60,000 nt of DNA from Lineus longissimus (taxonomy: Eukaryota > Nemertea > Pilidiophora > Heteronemertea > Lineidae), in the NCBI RefSeq assembly GCF_910592395.1, contig NC_088314.1, positions 6,512,001 through 6,572,000 of the forward strand, given 5' to 3'. The position numbers and the translations under genes were made by a program. This document shows positions 39,526 through 50,759 of the stretch, one piece after another. Position 1 is the first letter of the stretch. Every line of letters starts with the position of its first letter. Below the pieces are notes generated by a model that saw only the letters and a list, made by a program, of their open reading frames with translations, did not search any database and had not been told where the DNA came from.

Positions 39526-40249
39526 CTTCAAAAAGAGAATGTCACATTCAATGATTAGTATAAATACATAGTTGCTGTATGAAATATTCCACTTGGAGGC
39601 TTGGCAGCATGGAAATTGCAGATTCCAGACAGCGCACCATAGACAAATGTTCTTTATCGTATCAATGCATACAGCTATGGCACTTCACAGCAGTCTAAAA
39701 CAAAAAGAAACAAACCTGCAGTGAACATGTTGGCCTAAAACATTGACGAACAAGAGGCCCAAGGGCCTGGCGCTCAGCTGAAATGGATAGGTGAAGGCAA
39801 GGGCCAAGTGTGTGTCGGTAACGTTATTATGAGGCAACGTGAAGCTATAACGTCTAGCACGCAGAAGTGCTGATGCGAAAGACCTTCTTGCTATATCAGT
39901 GCATGCTGAAGTACTGAGTTGACGTCACCCTGGTATTATGACGTAAAGTCATTTCTATTGCCGTTGCAGTAGTGGGGTGTGTGATGACGTCAAGGAGTTG
40001 TGTGGTGACGTCAAAGAGTGGAGTCCTTGTCTTCATGCAGCGTAGGTGGAACTAATAACATGCACATGGACACAAGGTACATAATTATTACAGTGTATTT
40101 TGTGAGGTGGGGCCTGGTGCTTTACAATGGTCAAATGAACCGACTGTTGTCTGGACATTGATGAAGTGGATGCAGCCAAATGTTTGGGACGGTCTTTTTT
40201 GTATGTGAAGAAAAGAAGATAAAGAGTTGGTTAACAAAATGAACTTTAT

Positions 40250-40335
40250 TGGTGCGGCAGATATTTGATGCCTTTCGGCAGATATTTGAAGCGCCTTGCG
40301 GCAGATATTTGTTGCCTTGCAGCAGATATTTGATA
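40250..40335. repeat. Four short tandem units, ~21-23 bp
   Basis: GGCAGATATTTG recurs at 40256, 40277, 40300 and 40321 (last one AGCAGATATTTG), separated by CCTT-containing spacers. It lies inside the candidate 39.7-42.5 kb element and explains the repeated peptide motif in the overlapping - strand frame. Confidence 0.7.
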
Positions 40336-41099
40336 ACGCTCTCCGGGAATGGAAAGCAGTAAAACGAGTAAGCACACCTCACTCTGAATGTGGGAACAGC
40401 AAGTGCTTGACTTGAAATGTGCCAACGACTCCTCTTGCAATAACCAACAACAGTTAATCTGTAAAAAAAGAGAAGAGAAATTAACACTGACTGAATAAAA
40501 AAGGGTGTCATAGACGGGGAAATGTACACCACCGGATACAGTCTGTGCTTGATCAGGCATCGGTCAGATGATATCCTGAACAAGGCATCTATGGAAGCAA
40601 ATCCAGAAAGAGACTTTACCTTCGAAGGGCACACTTATTACTCAGTGAAAAGTCAGTCCTGTGGGCTGTTTTCCAATTCAAAATAAAAGTGTAACCTCTT
40701 TAAATTAGTCTCACAGACTGAACCATAACACTCAACAGCCAACCGTGCCCACATGATGTGAGCCGAGAGCTGCATGGGCTTAAAGATGAGCGAGTGGTGT
40801 ACTACATTTTGAAAATTGTCTATCGTCTACGACATGTGACAGAACAGGATCTAGTGGACTTAATGATGAGGTACTATCAAATAAGGTGTCCATCAAATGA
40901 ATCATGAGGGCCTGTTTGTTGAGTTATACTCTAAGCCTGTCCTATAGGGCTAGGCTATGGTTTTTGTCTTTTTTACAGCTACAGTACAGCCATGCACAGC
41001 GCAGTGTACAGACAGTACAGGATTGCAAACCAAAAACATGAGCATTGCTGCGTAACAAAACTGCAGTGGAATTCATACTACGATGTCATAATGTGACTT

Positions 41100-42140
41100 T
41101 CAAAATAATTGTAAACAAACGTAGCCTAAATGGCGAAATTTGTTGCAAAATTGCCAACCACAACAACTCAGGGACCGTAGCCAAAATGGCCGACGGCGAA
41201 TTCTCCGGTCGCTAGCGCAGTCCATAAACAAGCATCAATTTCACCAACTTTGGGCGCAAGCTTGGTCATCAAAGTTACAGAACTGTTAGAAATACATCCA
41301 AACAACATATATATACAGTTAAAAGTGCATAAAAATCCCGTTTCAACCTCCGGCCGCTACCTTTTTTTCTCCGCCAGACGCCGGGCCCTACCGGTCGTTA
41401 TTTAGTGCGACCGCCATCAGAGTGTTTATCACGATCTTTCGCCGTTTTAATAGCGCGTTTTAGGCAGATTAATCAATTATTACATGCATGCATTATATAT
41501 CACCGAAATGATAATTGCGTAGGCTATTTGAAACTAAGTTCAGATATTATTTTTGATCTTTGAATTGAATTTAGGCGAGTGATTTTTGACACCCGGTCGA
41601 CATATCAGGACTTGCAAAATTCACGCGAGATCGCTTGCATCATCGGCACGTTTGAAAACCGAATTTCACAAATTCCACAAATATTTATCACATACCATAT
41701 GTATCACCACAAAGGTAACTCTCTAGACTATTTGAAACCAAGTTCAGATACTTATTTTCACAAAAATTCGAAGCTATGCAAGCGATTTTTCAGTGGTAGA
41801 GATCGACGGAAACAAATTTCTCGCTCTAAAATGACATGAGACGAGCACCAACTTTCGCTAATTTGTGCACAAAATTTCCGCAATATTATAAAAAAACTAT
41901 CGATAAATCTGAATTATATAGACTCTTTTCAGTACCTAAACAAATTTCAGGTACATGGTCATGTTGATTAAAAGAGTATCAACCGATTGAACATGAGAAA
42001 GTTCACTCATCTTCATTGAAGCAGCGACTACCGCCATTTTTAAATGGTGGCATCTCTTCTATCGATCGGCCAATCAGCGGCACTGCTTGCAAAAAGTTGA
42101 GCCACCGCCAAATTTGAAATCGCCAAAATTCAGTCAATGT
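41100..42140. other. CpG-richer core with three ATGGCSG motifs
   Basis: ATGGCCGACGGC (41186, +), ATGGCGGTCGC (from 41417, -) and AAAATGGCGGTAGTCGC (from 42037, -) lie here together with a GGCCAATCAG CCAAT box near 42068. The ATGs open only 9, 9 and about 35 codons. The stretch could be an internal promoter of the surrounding element with YY1-type sites, or captured gene 5' ends. Confidence 0.3.
41500..41790. repeat. Diverged direct repeat, 204 bp apart
   Basis: AGGCTATTTGAAACTAAGTTCAGATA (in two phrases) at 41521 recurs from 41725 as AGACTATTTGAAACCAAGTT with CAGATACTTATTTT after it. A less similar GCGAGTGATTTTT/GCAAGCGATTTTT pair follows at matching distance. Confidence 0.55.
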
Positions 42141-42515
42141 GCCTGCAGCGCCAACTGGCGGTTAAAACCATATTAATTCCATTAAAAGTAAAAAATGAAA
42201 AAATATTAAAAAATATTCAGCCACATTTGAAAACAATATTTGCTCTGTGGACCGAGGTAAAAAGGGAAAGAAATCTACACGCGAAATGACCTCATTCTCT
42301 TAATACAGGTCGGATCGCGCTGATTTTTCGTTTTTTGAGTTCACCTTGGGCAACTTCTAATTTAGCACTGTCAACGAAGTGGCTAGGCCTTCCCAATCAG
42401 AAATGTCCAATTTTGTCCACAGATGGGTCCCTAGATGGATGGATTGCAGGACGGACACCATTTGAACAGCTATTCTACTAGCTCCGCTGACTTTGTCAGC
42501 TGAGCTAAAAAGGGT

Positions 42516-45500
42516 TATTTGCCGAGGTCACAAGAGAGTCTGAAAAACTTTCACCCAGTTGAGTGACAATAATGCCAACCTGAGCTCAGTGAATGCTGGA
42601 GCCATAATGGAATCCAGGGCTGGCTTACTACGCCTGCATCATACAAGGCAACATGAGACAAAAATGACAGTTAATAGGTTTATGTTTACTTCTATTCCTT
42701 CCAGGGAAGGTTAAACATAATACTTTTCTTACACAAGACAAACACAACAGATCATACAACTATAAGTGCAGGTATAAGTCTATTTTATCAGTGATGACAA
42801 AGAGCCAGTACCACATCCCCTTCTGCAAGTCACATTAACTATCTCCATGGCATCACAGGCGGTAACCAATGGTTGCACAAGTTTTCACCAGAGGGCGAAA
42901 GCAGCATATCAATAGTTGCGTACACAAGACCGTCTTCTTTTCTTTTCTATTTCACCTGCAACTTATTCCTATGGTGCACCAAAAGCTTCAATATCTATAC
43001 TGTGCAAATTTGTCTTGCAATAATATCAAATGGGGTTGATTTTATTGCATGTAGCTGCAACACGCAATTTTGCCTGCAAATTAGTGATCTTTCTTTAAAT
43101 CGCATCAATGAATATTGAACGTCACAGTAATAACAATCATCCTGTGTCACGCAACCTATAACCGTTTTTTTATGATAGTCATAGCAGACTTTGTTTTAGA
43201 GTCTGATCCAAACCATAAGGGGTGAACATCTCGCCATGACAGCAATAGCAGCACGATCCCCTAGTAGGCTGACAATATGATAGCCTGAACCTCCATTTGG
43301 TCACAACTTTCCATTTCCTTTTAAAATGAACACGAATTCAGATGTCATTTTGAGACTGATATATTCAAAGACATGGACAGGCATACAGTATTCATGTTAT
43401 GTCATTCCTAATTACCAGGACCATTGTGCTTGGTGTCACTGCTGGGTATTATGGTTTTGCCAAGTAATGTAAGTGAAAAGATGAATTTTTGCGCAGTTTC
43501 CAGTCATCTCATGCTGCAGTGCTCTCGCTATGAAAGTCGTACCTGTCGTGATAGATAGAAATGCAATTTTGAACCCTGGTTTTCTGGGTTGAATAGCTAG
43601 CAATGGAACAGATAAACCGTATTATACTATAGGTGGGTGGGCTTGAGTAACATTAGCTAGCTAGCCCAGCATACTCTAGAAGTGACCTTGCTCCGATTTA
43701 TTTCACCATAATTCCTACTGTTTATACCCTATTGGTGCTGTCTGACACCCTCACACATAATTATTTCATTATCATATAAACTTATAAAAAATTATTAATT
43801 CTGCAATAGGTTTGATAATGAAAAATGACGTTCTACCAATATTCACAGGCTGAGAGAAATGTATTGCTCTTATCACCAAGTTCTATCGCACAACCAATGA
43901 ACTACTCCACCAGCTGTTACAAAATTAGGACCTATCCCACGTCGTAATCGATATCGATGGTCAATTTATGGCATTCAAGGCAGAACATTAAAAGGCAGAC
44001 AACCGATGGAATCAAATGATACAGGGAAACCTCTGTTGGCAGGACACCTTTGTTATAGTAGGCAAAGTGATTTTAAGCCCCAAGATGTGTCGTTGCTGTA
44101 TTATTTGACCTGTTTTCATGGAACCTACCTGTAAAGAACTGCATTTGCAATATTTATACCTCCTGACTAGTACATTCAACCTCATTCCTAAATCAGGACA
44201 CTCCCTTCTGACAAGCCATCATGTCTCGGTTTACCTCAAGTACTCATGTACTCTATACAACAAGGAGTGGTGATTAAATTGGAAATCTTCCTCGGTGGCA
44301 GACTTTTTGAGAAAATTTATTACGAGTTTCTCTTTGTCCAAACGTGCTACCAGTGAGTGACTGTACAGGGTGAATCGTAACTGTACGGAGTAACCAACCG
44401 TTTTACGTCTTTTCTTGGTCTTTAATCTCTGCGAAGTGCATTGTCTTGTTGATGAGAGAACAAGGCTTTGATAAACCATTTTTGTATTGCTGCTAGTTAC
44501 AATTTGCAAAGGGGCTAGTTTATAGCTTTCTAAGAAGAGTCTCTAAATATGCATAGCTTTTGAGACTGAACCTTCTTCATTTTCTCCACTGCCTCAGCCT
44601 ATTAAGGTGATGAAGCCATTACAGATTCACATTTTATGTGTTATAGTAATGTTATTATCAAATCAAGTCAATTGAGGTGAAGGCCATTGGAAACTTACTG
44701 AAGAGACATGTCTGTTTAGAATGTTTTTTTGTTAAAAATTGGTTAGTAGGTTTCTAGGACACGGTCTCCTCAGACCAGGAGGTGGTGTATAGGCAAGATC
44801 TATGCACTAGATCAATCATGACTCACCTTATGATACAAGGAAAATTTTCAAAAAATCTCCAACTTTTTATGGAATACCAATGTACCTTGATTTTTTAAAT
44901 GTCTCTATTTTATTCTCAGTCTCACGCCAGACGACTAGTAATGGCTCTAGGAACCATTCTGGCCATTGTCACCCAAGCATGTCCAGCAGTGTTTAAATTA
45001 AAGCATAGTTCTAGTTGGTTATGACTTTCATCTTCAGGTTGATACCTGTCACATCTCTCCCCACAGCAGTAGGCCTACTCTTTGATTGCCAAGGTCAAAT
45101 TGTATAGAATTGACCTATTTGCAACCAAAATCACTGCCTCTAAAAGAGATAATACAGAAAGTGTCCTGCTGAAGGACATGTTGGCTAAATGAGGTTCCAC
45201 TTTACATGTACATCTACCTACAGTGTAGAAATTTGTTGCTATTGGATGTATTGTAACTACAGTAGTTCTTTCAGTCACTATTCAGTCTATTGATCCATAT
45301 CGAACATGAGCCCGATTTGGAATGTAACATGTTTTCTCTTGAGAATGAGAATGTCATGCATGTCATATTAGCACGACCCAAAGATAGATCTGATGTTTAA
45401 GATTAAGAACATGATCTTGACACCAGAGAAGAAGTCAACAACTCTGGGGTGACTTGGCCCTGACCTGACATTTGTTTGGTTTGTAAAGTAGTTCTACTGA

Positions 45501-45622
45501 GATCTTACCAGAATCACCTTGTTAAAATAAATGCATAAATGAGGTGATTCAAACGTTAGAGCATCAACTTGGAGACAAGATAGATGAAATTGGTCCCCTG
45601 AACCCTAACGATACACACTGAA
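42516..45622. other. No supported feature
   Basis: AT-rich intron- or intergenic-type sequence. Short frames only. I see no splice-flanked exon or repeat. Confidence 0.25.
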
Positions 45623-45847
45623 GTAGACCAGTGTTCTCCACAAGGCCATTAGTCAACCTTGGCAGCTTACCACCCTACCTTGGAAGAGCCACCCTACCTT
45701 GCTCTAGAACTTTGTAGAGGGTTCCTATAGGGCCACCCTACCTCAAATTGCTGGCCACCCTACCTTGTGCTGCACACTGGTAAAACGTCATGCAAATCAA
45801 GGGTATCACCCTACCTTGAGAAAACCCTCTGGAGAACACTGGTAGAC
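45623..45847. mobile_element. 213-bp MITE packed with CCACCCTACCTT repeats
   Basis: The element 45629-45841 starts CAGTGTTCTCCACAAG and ends CTCTGGAGAACACTG, an inverted terminal repeat of about 13 bp with CAGTG tips, the style of hAT ends. GTAGAC stands directly on both sides (45623-45628 and 45842-45847), a 6-bp direct repeat; hAT normally gives 8 bp, so the superfamily is open. The interior repeats CCACCCTACCTT or a close form about five times. No coding capacity. Confidence 0.7.
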
Positions 45848-46768
45848 ATGAGGCTGAGGCCGTTTTTTTCGTTAGGATCCGAGTTGAACATAAGTCCCTC
45901 AAGCAGAAATCAAAATGCAAAATCAACCGGGTTGACAGGTGGTGACCGTGGGTTACATGATGCCGGTTTTCGACATATGGGACACCTTAACCGTCCAATT
46001 TTACATACACAGTTTCTTACTCAGTGGATCTAAACCCTTCCTTCTGAAGACATAGTCATTTTTCAAAGATGAACAAATGAAAAACAAACTATTTGACTGC
46101 AGCAAAAATTTATTTCTCCACAAATGATATGTTCGGTAATAAATTGCAGACATTTGAGCACTGTAGTTCTGGAAAGAAATTAGCCAATTGATTCATGACG
46201 TCCCCACAAAATTTTTTAAATTGCTGAAATCAAAAAAACTATTAAACTGGCGTCTACTGTACTTAAAAATGCAATAGGAAAAGCAACAATAATTTGGAAA
46301 AGTGACACTGTGGAATGTTCATAGTTTTATCTTCAGTGTTTTTTACTCATCAGTAACAAGCTCGGCCCAAGAAATCTCACCTCCGTACAGCCTGGCAATG
46401 GTACTTCGTAGAGTAAAGGCTGCTTATTCCTGGCATGTCCGAACTGGTTGCTTAGAAGGTACCCTGCATTACTAAATCAGGATCCATTTGGCTACATTGT
46501 AACATCAAAGGATTTCCCCCCAAAGGATATCAAGTAGCCACCATAGCTCTATAACGAGTTTACCTGGCGATAGTTCCAAGATACGAAGGCATGACCAAAT
46601 ATTCACAGGTGTAACCAAGGATAACCTAACAAAAGCAATGTCATGGAGATGGGTTTTTTATTCGCTTTCTATATACCTTTTTCCATTCAATTCCATGTTC
46701 ACTCACAATGTTGTACAACACCACTTTCATCCCAAGCACAGTCTGATGTTGCAAATTTTGACACCAAT

Positions 46769-46787
46769 CCCCCCCCCCCCCCCCCCC
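46769..46787. repeat. C19 homopolymer
   Basis: Nineteen consecutive C on the + strand, directly before GTCGTTTGTGC. Such runs are sequencing and assembly hazards, and length is uncertain. Confidence 0.9.
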
Positions 46788-46837
46788 GTCGTTTGTGCAT
46801 TCCAATGAAAACTGTCCTATTCCAAGAACATTTTGGA

Positions 46838-46956
46838 GTGTGATGAGCGCTTTTGAACATTGTATGCAGTGGGAAAGGCGCTATATAAAAGTTAATTTCA
46901 TTCATTCATTCATTCATTCATTCATTCATTCATTCATTCATTCATTCATTCATTCA
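46838..46956 (+). mobile_element. CR1/L2-type 3' tail with (TTCA)15
   Basis: GAGCGCTTTTGAACATTGT..GGGAAAGGCGCTATATAAAA is followed by a 60-bp (TTCA)15 tract (46897-46956). The GCGCTATATAAA phrase before a tandem tetranucleotide is the usual 3' end of CR1/L2-type LINEs and the SINEs they mobilise. The upstream body is not recognisable, so this is a short 5'-truncated copy. Confidence 0.6.
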
Positions 46957-48580
46957 ATGTGAGGATTTCATTTCACCCCCTCTGTTCATCCTATCGTTCC
47001 AAATTTCCATCCTCCCCCCATTCTATAATCATATCATGCCATCTCCCACTGAATGACTGGACCAAATTATCCCGAAAGGCCTACAGTAGTCTCTTTCTTG
47101 CTAAAGATATTTTCCACCCAAATAGCTGCACTGACGCAGCCTGACAAGTAAGACAACCAGAGTCACCAGAACAATTAGGCAGCATCTATGAATAGCTTCG
47201 TTGACCAAGATTATTGGGTATCATAGTATCAAAGGTCAGTGATTACTTCATCTGATTGATCTCGTAGTCGTAGGCGGATACCATCCGAGTACCCATGGTT
47301 GTGAGTTATGAAGCCAGCTGCACGACACTTCATAATTGTCCCCAAGGAATGCAGCAGTTCTGTGGAAATCAAAATCTTACCATGGCCAGAAAAAAACTTA
47401 CCGTGGGCAGATACTAACCTGCATGTCTGCATATCTGCAGAACAACAACAAAACAACATAATTTTCTCCATGGCATTTTGGAGTTTACCAGGGCATTCTG
47501 GAGAAATATGCATTTTTATCACCAATTTGAATTTGTGTTGCGATTCATGATTAGTACTTGAATTATCAAGCATGATGATCAGATGACGTGGTGTCCTGTT
47601 TTACTCGATAAACAGACTCTATCTGTTTTATTCAGTATAAATGCAATGCAAGACGAGATGGCAAACTCAAGAAAGTGTGTGTTCCACGCACATCAAGTAT
47701 AGTTCAGACCTGATATGCATGTAATTTGTAATCAATTCAAACAGGAACTGCAAAGATATGCATATCATTAAATCATGATTCCACTTCCAGTCAATCTAGC
47801 ACTGCATTTTAGTACTTACCAGGTCAAAAAGACCACCACCACTTCGAATATTTCTGAGATGCAATGTCGCACTGCGAGTGTGACAAATAGAAAAAATCTG
47901 ACGCGAAATATGATTTATGAAAACATTACTCCTAAAACTGATGATTATCTCAATAACAGCCACTAGTATATAAATGAAGTGTAATCAATCTTTCATTAAT
48001 CAATGCCCTTATCCGACAAATTGATTTAACACAGTCTGCACTGTGACAAATTGAGACGATTTATGATAACAAAATATGATTTATGAAACGTTTTTGAAAC
48101 TAAGTAACTATGGACCTTCTGTTGTGCACACAGACTCACAACTGTGGAGCAAACAGCAACCTATCAAAGGTTCATCAGCCTGGGCAGTGAACATTTTTAC
48201 ACAACAGAACAAAATTTGAACATAACAAGGAACAGAACGAGGAAATAATTTTTCCAAGTTTTAGCAAGCAATTATGAAATTGGAAACTCAACAGGCTGAA
48301 GAAAAAGAAGAGAGTGAAATTACAGTCATCATGATTTTATTGGCACACTTCTATTACATGTCATTGATGCATGTCGAGTAAAATACATTGCCATCAGCCA
48401 ATTACCACCCTCCATTCCAGGATAGGATGGTATGCTCTGATGACTGTACATTTTGCAGGCAGGCTGAGGCCAGAATAAGAAGAAAAAGTATACAATTCCA
48501 GTATAGATCAATGTCACACTTCTTCAGTTAGCCAAGATAAGATAACTGCCCTGTCAAAGCTATGAAATCAGAGAGCAAAT
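46957..48580. other. No supported feature
   Basis: AT-rich spacer or intron. The overlapping frames at 47229-47573 on both strands are not flanked by usable splice sites. Confidence 0.25.
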
Positions 48581-48584
48581 AATA

Positions 48585-49000
48585 AATCGACTAAACAATC
48601 AACCAAGGTGATGTATTTACCAATCAATAGGTTACTCACCAAGTACTGGCACATTTCTTCATTAAAATTACACCACTAAATACATCTTGTAATTGTCCTA
48701 GTCTAAGGTAATCAATGAAATCAGATGGCCAATTATCAATCAACTAAGCAATCAACCAAGGTTGTTGTGTTATTATGAAGTTATTTATCAATCAACAAGT
48801 TACTTACAATCATATCCATAGACACTCTTCTCCATTTAACTTTCAATACTGCTTATGCCGCCGATGAGAATCAAGCAATTTTTTTATGTGGCCTTATCAT
48901 TAACTGATTATTTAACAAATGAAACATTAGACAATTATTGATTAACCAAGGTGAACCATTGGTATTTTTTGGCTTTTTTAAGTACGATGAGAAACATATT
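48585..49000. repeat. Three diverged copies around CAATCAACCAAGGT
   Basis: The phrase occurs near 48598, 48749 and (as GATTAACCAAGGT) 48950. The first two copies continue with TTTAYCAATCAA.AAGTTACT and then, on the - strand, a splice-donor-like GTGAGTAAC (copy 1) or GTAAGTAAC (copy 2). Matching donors in duplicated DNA could mark duplicated exons, but the open frames upstream are not similar in protein, so a plain repeat is preferred. Confidence 0.5.
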
Positions 49001-49517
49001 CAAACAATTTACTTTAAGTTTATATCCTACTACTAGATGCACTAAACTACAAAGGAAATTTTGTAAATTAGTGAAATGACAAATGCCTCAGATGACAGAG
49101 ATAGGGGTATGGACATGATCTGATGGATGCCAGCCCATGGAGTCGATGGACATGCATCAGTCGATGCTGATGGGGGGAGGGGGGGGGGCATGGATGGTCA
49201 TGCACACACTGACAGAGGTGGTGATGTTTGTCATCCCATGACAGGACAGACCCTAGCTCGAAACACAGGCAATGCAAACCATGAACAGGGTGACATCCTG
49301 AATCACTTGAATCTTGCATGCTTGTGTCCATTTTTGTACACACTGTAGGCCTACATTTTTCCACAGGAAGCATAGCCAATACACACAAAACGACACACGA
49401 CATACACCACCATCCAAAACAAGTGCAAATTTCGTGACAACACCATGACATCATGCGGGAGATTTTGGGCCACATTAAAAAGGGTGACAGGGACATTAAA
49501 AGCGGGTTTTCATTTAC

Positions 49518-49595
49518 CCTAGCCGCTCCATCAGTCGAGTGCTGTGAGCCTCCAGATGCATAGCGAGAACGTGGAGATACAACCGCTTCCGCCAT
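49518..49595 (-). CDS. First coding exon of an unrecognised - strand gene
   Basis: On the - strand an ATG at 49595 lies in CCAAGATGGCGGAAGCGG, a favourable start context that also matches the YY1-type AAGATGGCGG motif often seen at animal gene starts. It opens 26 codons beginning MAEAVVSPRSRYASGGSQHS and ending GAAR, followed by the donor AGG|GTAAAT (intron from 49517 downward) in phase 0. The frame stays open past the donor, so an unspliced reading is possible, but that extension is Cys/His-rich antisense-looking sequence and is not believed. The Ser/Arg/Gly-rich start gives no family. It is divergent to the + strand gene, with about 4.2 kb between them. Confidence 0.5.
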
Positions 49596-50414
49596 CTTGG
49601 CACAAATCAGCAATCCACCAATCAAATCAGAGAATCAATGAAATGAGGTCAGTAGGTGCAGCGACTGAGCGACCACGTGTTGTGTTGATCTACTTGTATC
49701 TGAAGTAAAGTCGACCCTATAGTAGGGTAACTAATTATTACCAGACTAATTCCTGAGATATCAGAAGATTGTGCAACGCGTCGCGTTTACCGCACAACCT
49801 TAGCGTAACCACACTAGTTACTCTAAGGTACAACTAACAAGTGTGATGCGACTACTGTCAAATCGACCAGGAGCTGTGATACTGATAGCGCTCGGTGACT
49901 GTGTCCCCAATGTCGCGTAGTCATTCTGAGCTGTCGGAGTTAATCGGTCCGTTACCTCTCCTCATACGGAGTCTGGGTCGTCGGAATAGATCCAAGGCTT
50001 GAGGGTTAAGAAGCCACTAGTGCACAGGTTCATGTCTTAGACCTATATCAGGAGCGCGTTCACACAAATTGCGCGCAGGGAACAAAACGGTTCTTTTGCC
50101 GAGGCCGAGTCAGTTCATGTAAAATAATGTAAGACCGATCCGGAGCCATCGTTCAGTACAAACTTTGCCCAGACAACTGAACAGTTGATGCGGCTTCTGT
50201 CATTTCTATCGAGAGAGGATACTATCAGGCCACTACACATATTGCGCCCCAACTCAACAGTCATGCTACTGCTGATACAGATCGTCCACATGTTCAGACA
50301 ACACTCTTGTAACGTACTAGGTTGCGACGCGCGACTTGACGGCAATGACTTACGCTGGAGAAGAAGTCTGGCAGCAAAGAACATGAAATCAGATTCTTTC
50401 AAATAAAGGGTGTT
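49596..50414. other. CpG-richer 5' flank of the - strand gene
   Basis: CpG-containing phrases such as CAACGCGTCGCGTTTACCGC (about 49774) and GTCGCGTAG are denser here than in neighbouring DNA, as expected of a promoter region upstream of the start codon at 49595. No TATA or initiator element is clear. The frames at 50115-50406 on both strands are probably chance. Confidence 0.3.
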
Positions 50415-50595
50415 CCCCTAATACACCATCGCCCAGAGCTAGCACTGAAGCTTGTCTTCAGGATGGATTGGTCCCCAAGTCCACCATCCATCGCCCAGAG
50501 CAAGCACTAATCTGTCTCCACGATAGGTCCCCCCCCCCCCCCCCCCAATAAACCATCACCCCGAGCTAGCACTGATCCGTCCTCTGTAAAGGGCT
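50415..50595. repeat. Three ~65-bp diverged tandem copies with a C18 run
   Basis: CACCATCGCCCAGAGCTAGC at 50424 recurs in varied form near 50482 (CACCATCCATCGCCCAGAGC) and 50552 (ACCATCACCCCGAGCTAGC), each followed by ACTRATC/CTGTC-like sequence. The third is preceded by C18 (50529-50546). The array abuts the fold-back element. Confidence 0.65.
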
Positions 50596-50759
50596 CTCGG
50601 ACTTTGGCCTATATATCATTCCTATTTGCCTGGTCACATTATAGGTTCAGGATGTTTCAAAACATGAACGGTTGAGGATTGCTCCGAAGTAATCTTTGCT
50701 ATCGAGCTCGTTCATTGGTCTCCTTTGACATGGATTATCAGGTGTGGATCTGCTCGTGC

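Larger units (their letters stand above)
39745..42515. mobile_element. Possible 2.8-kb element with matched GCTCAGCTGA ends
   Basis: The left end reads ACAAGAGGCCCAAGGGCCTG then GCGCTCAGCTGA (about 39748-39780). The right end reads GGACGGACACC..TAGCTCCGCTGACTTTG then TCAGCTGAGCTAAAAA (about 42452-42512). The 10-bp GCTCAGCTGA is inverted at the two ends. From memory, repeats beginning ACAAGAGGCCC and ending with GAGCTAAAAA are abundant in molluscs; I treat this as recollection. It holds no intact transposase or reverse transcriptase. A short + strand frame at 40500-40680 (GEMYTTGYSLCLIRHRSDDI and onward) might be a gene relic. The two ends may belong to separate insertions. Confidence 0.45.

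Noticed and set aside
40131-40634. 167-codon - strand frame
   Set aside because: Hydrophobic and repeat-derived in its middle (NICRKASNICR comes from the 21-23-bp repeat); no start context or domain.
49068-49517. 185-codon - strand frame continuing beyond the first exon
   Set aside because: After the donor at 49517 the peptide becomes Cys/His/Trp-rich and repeats HxH/CP patterns typical of non-coding frames; the splice donor explains the gene start better.
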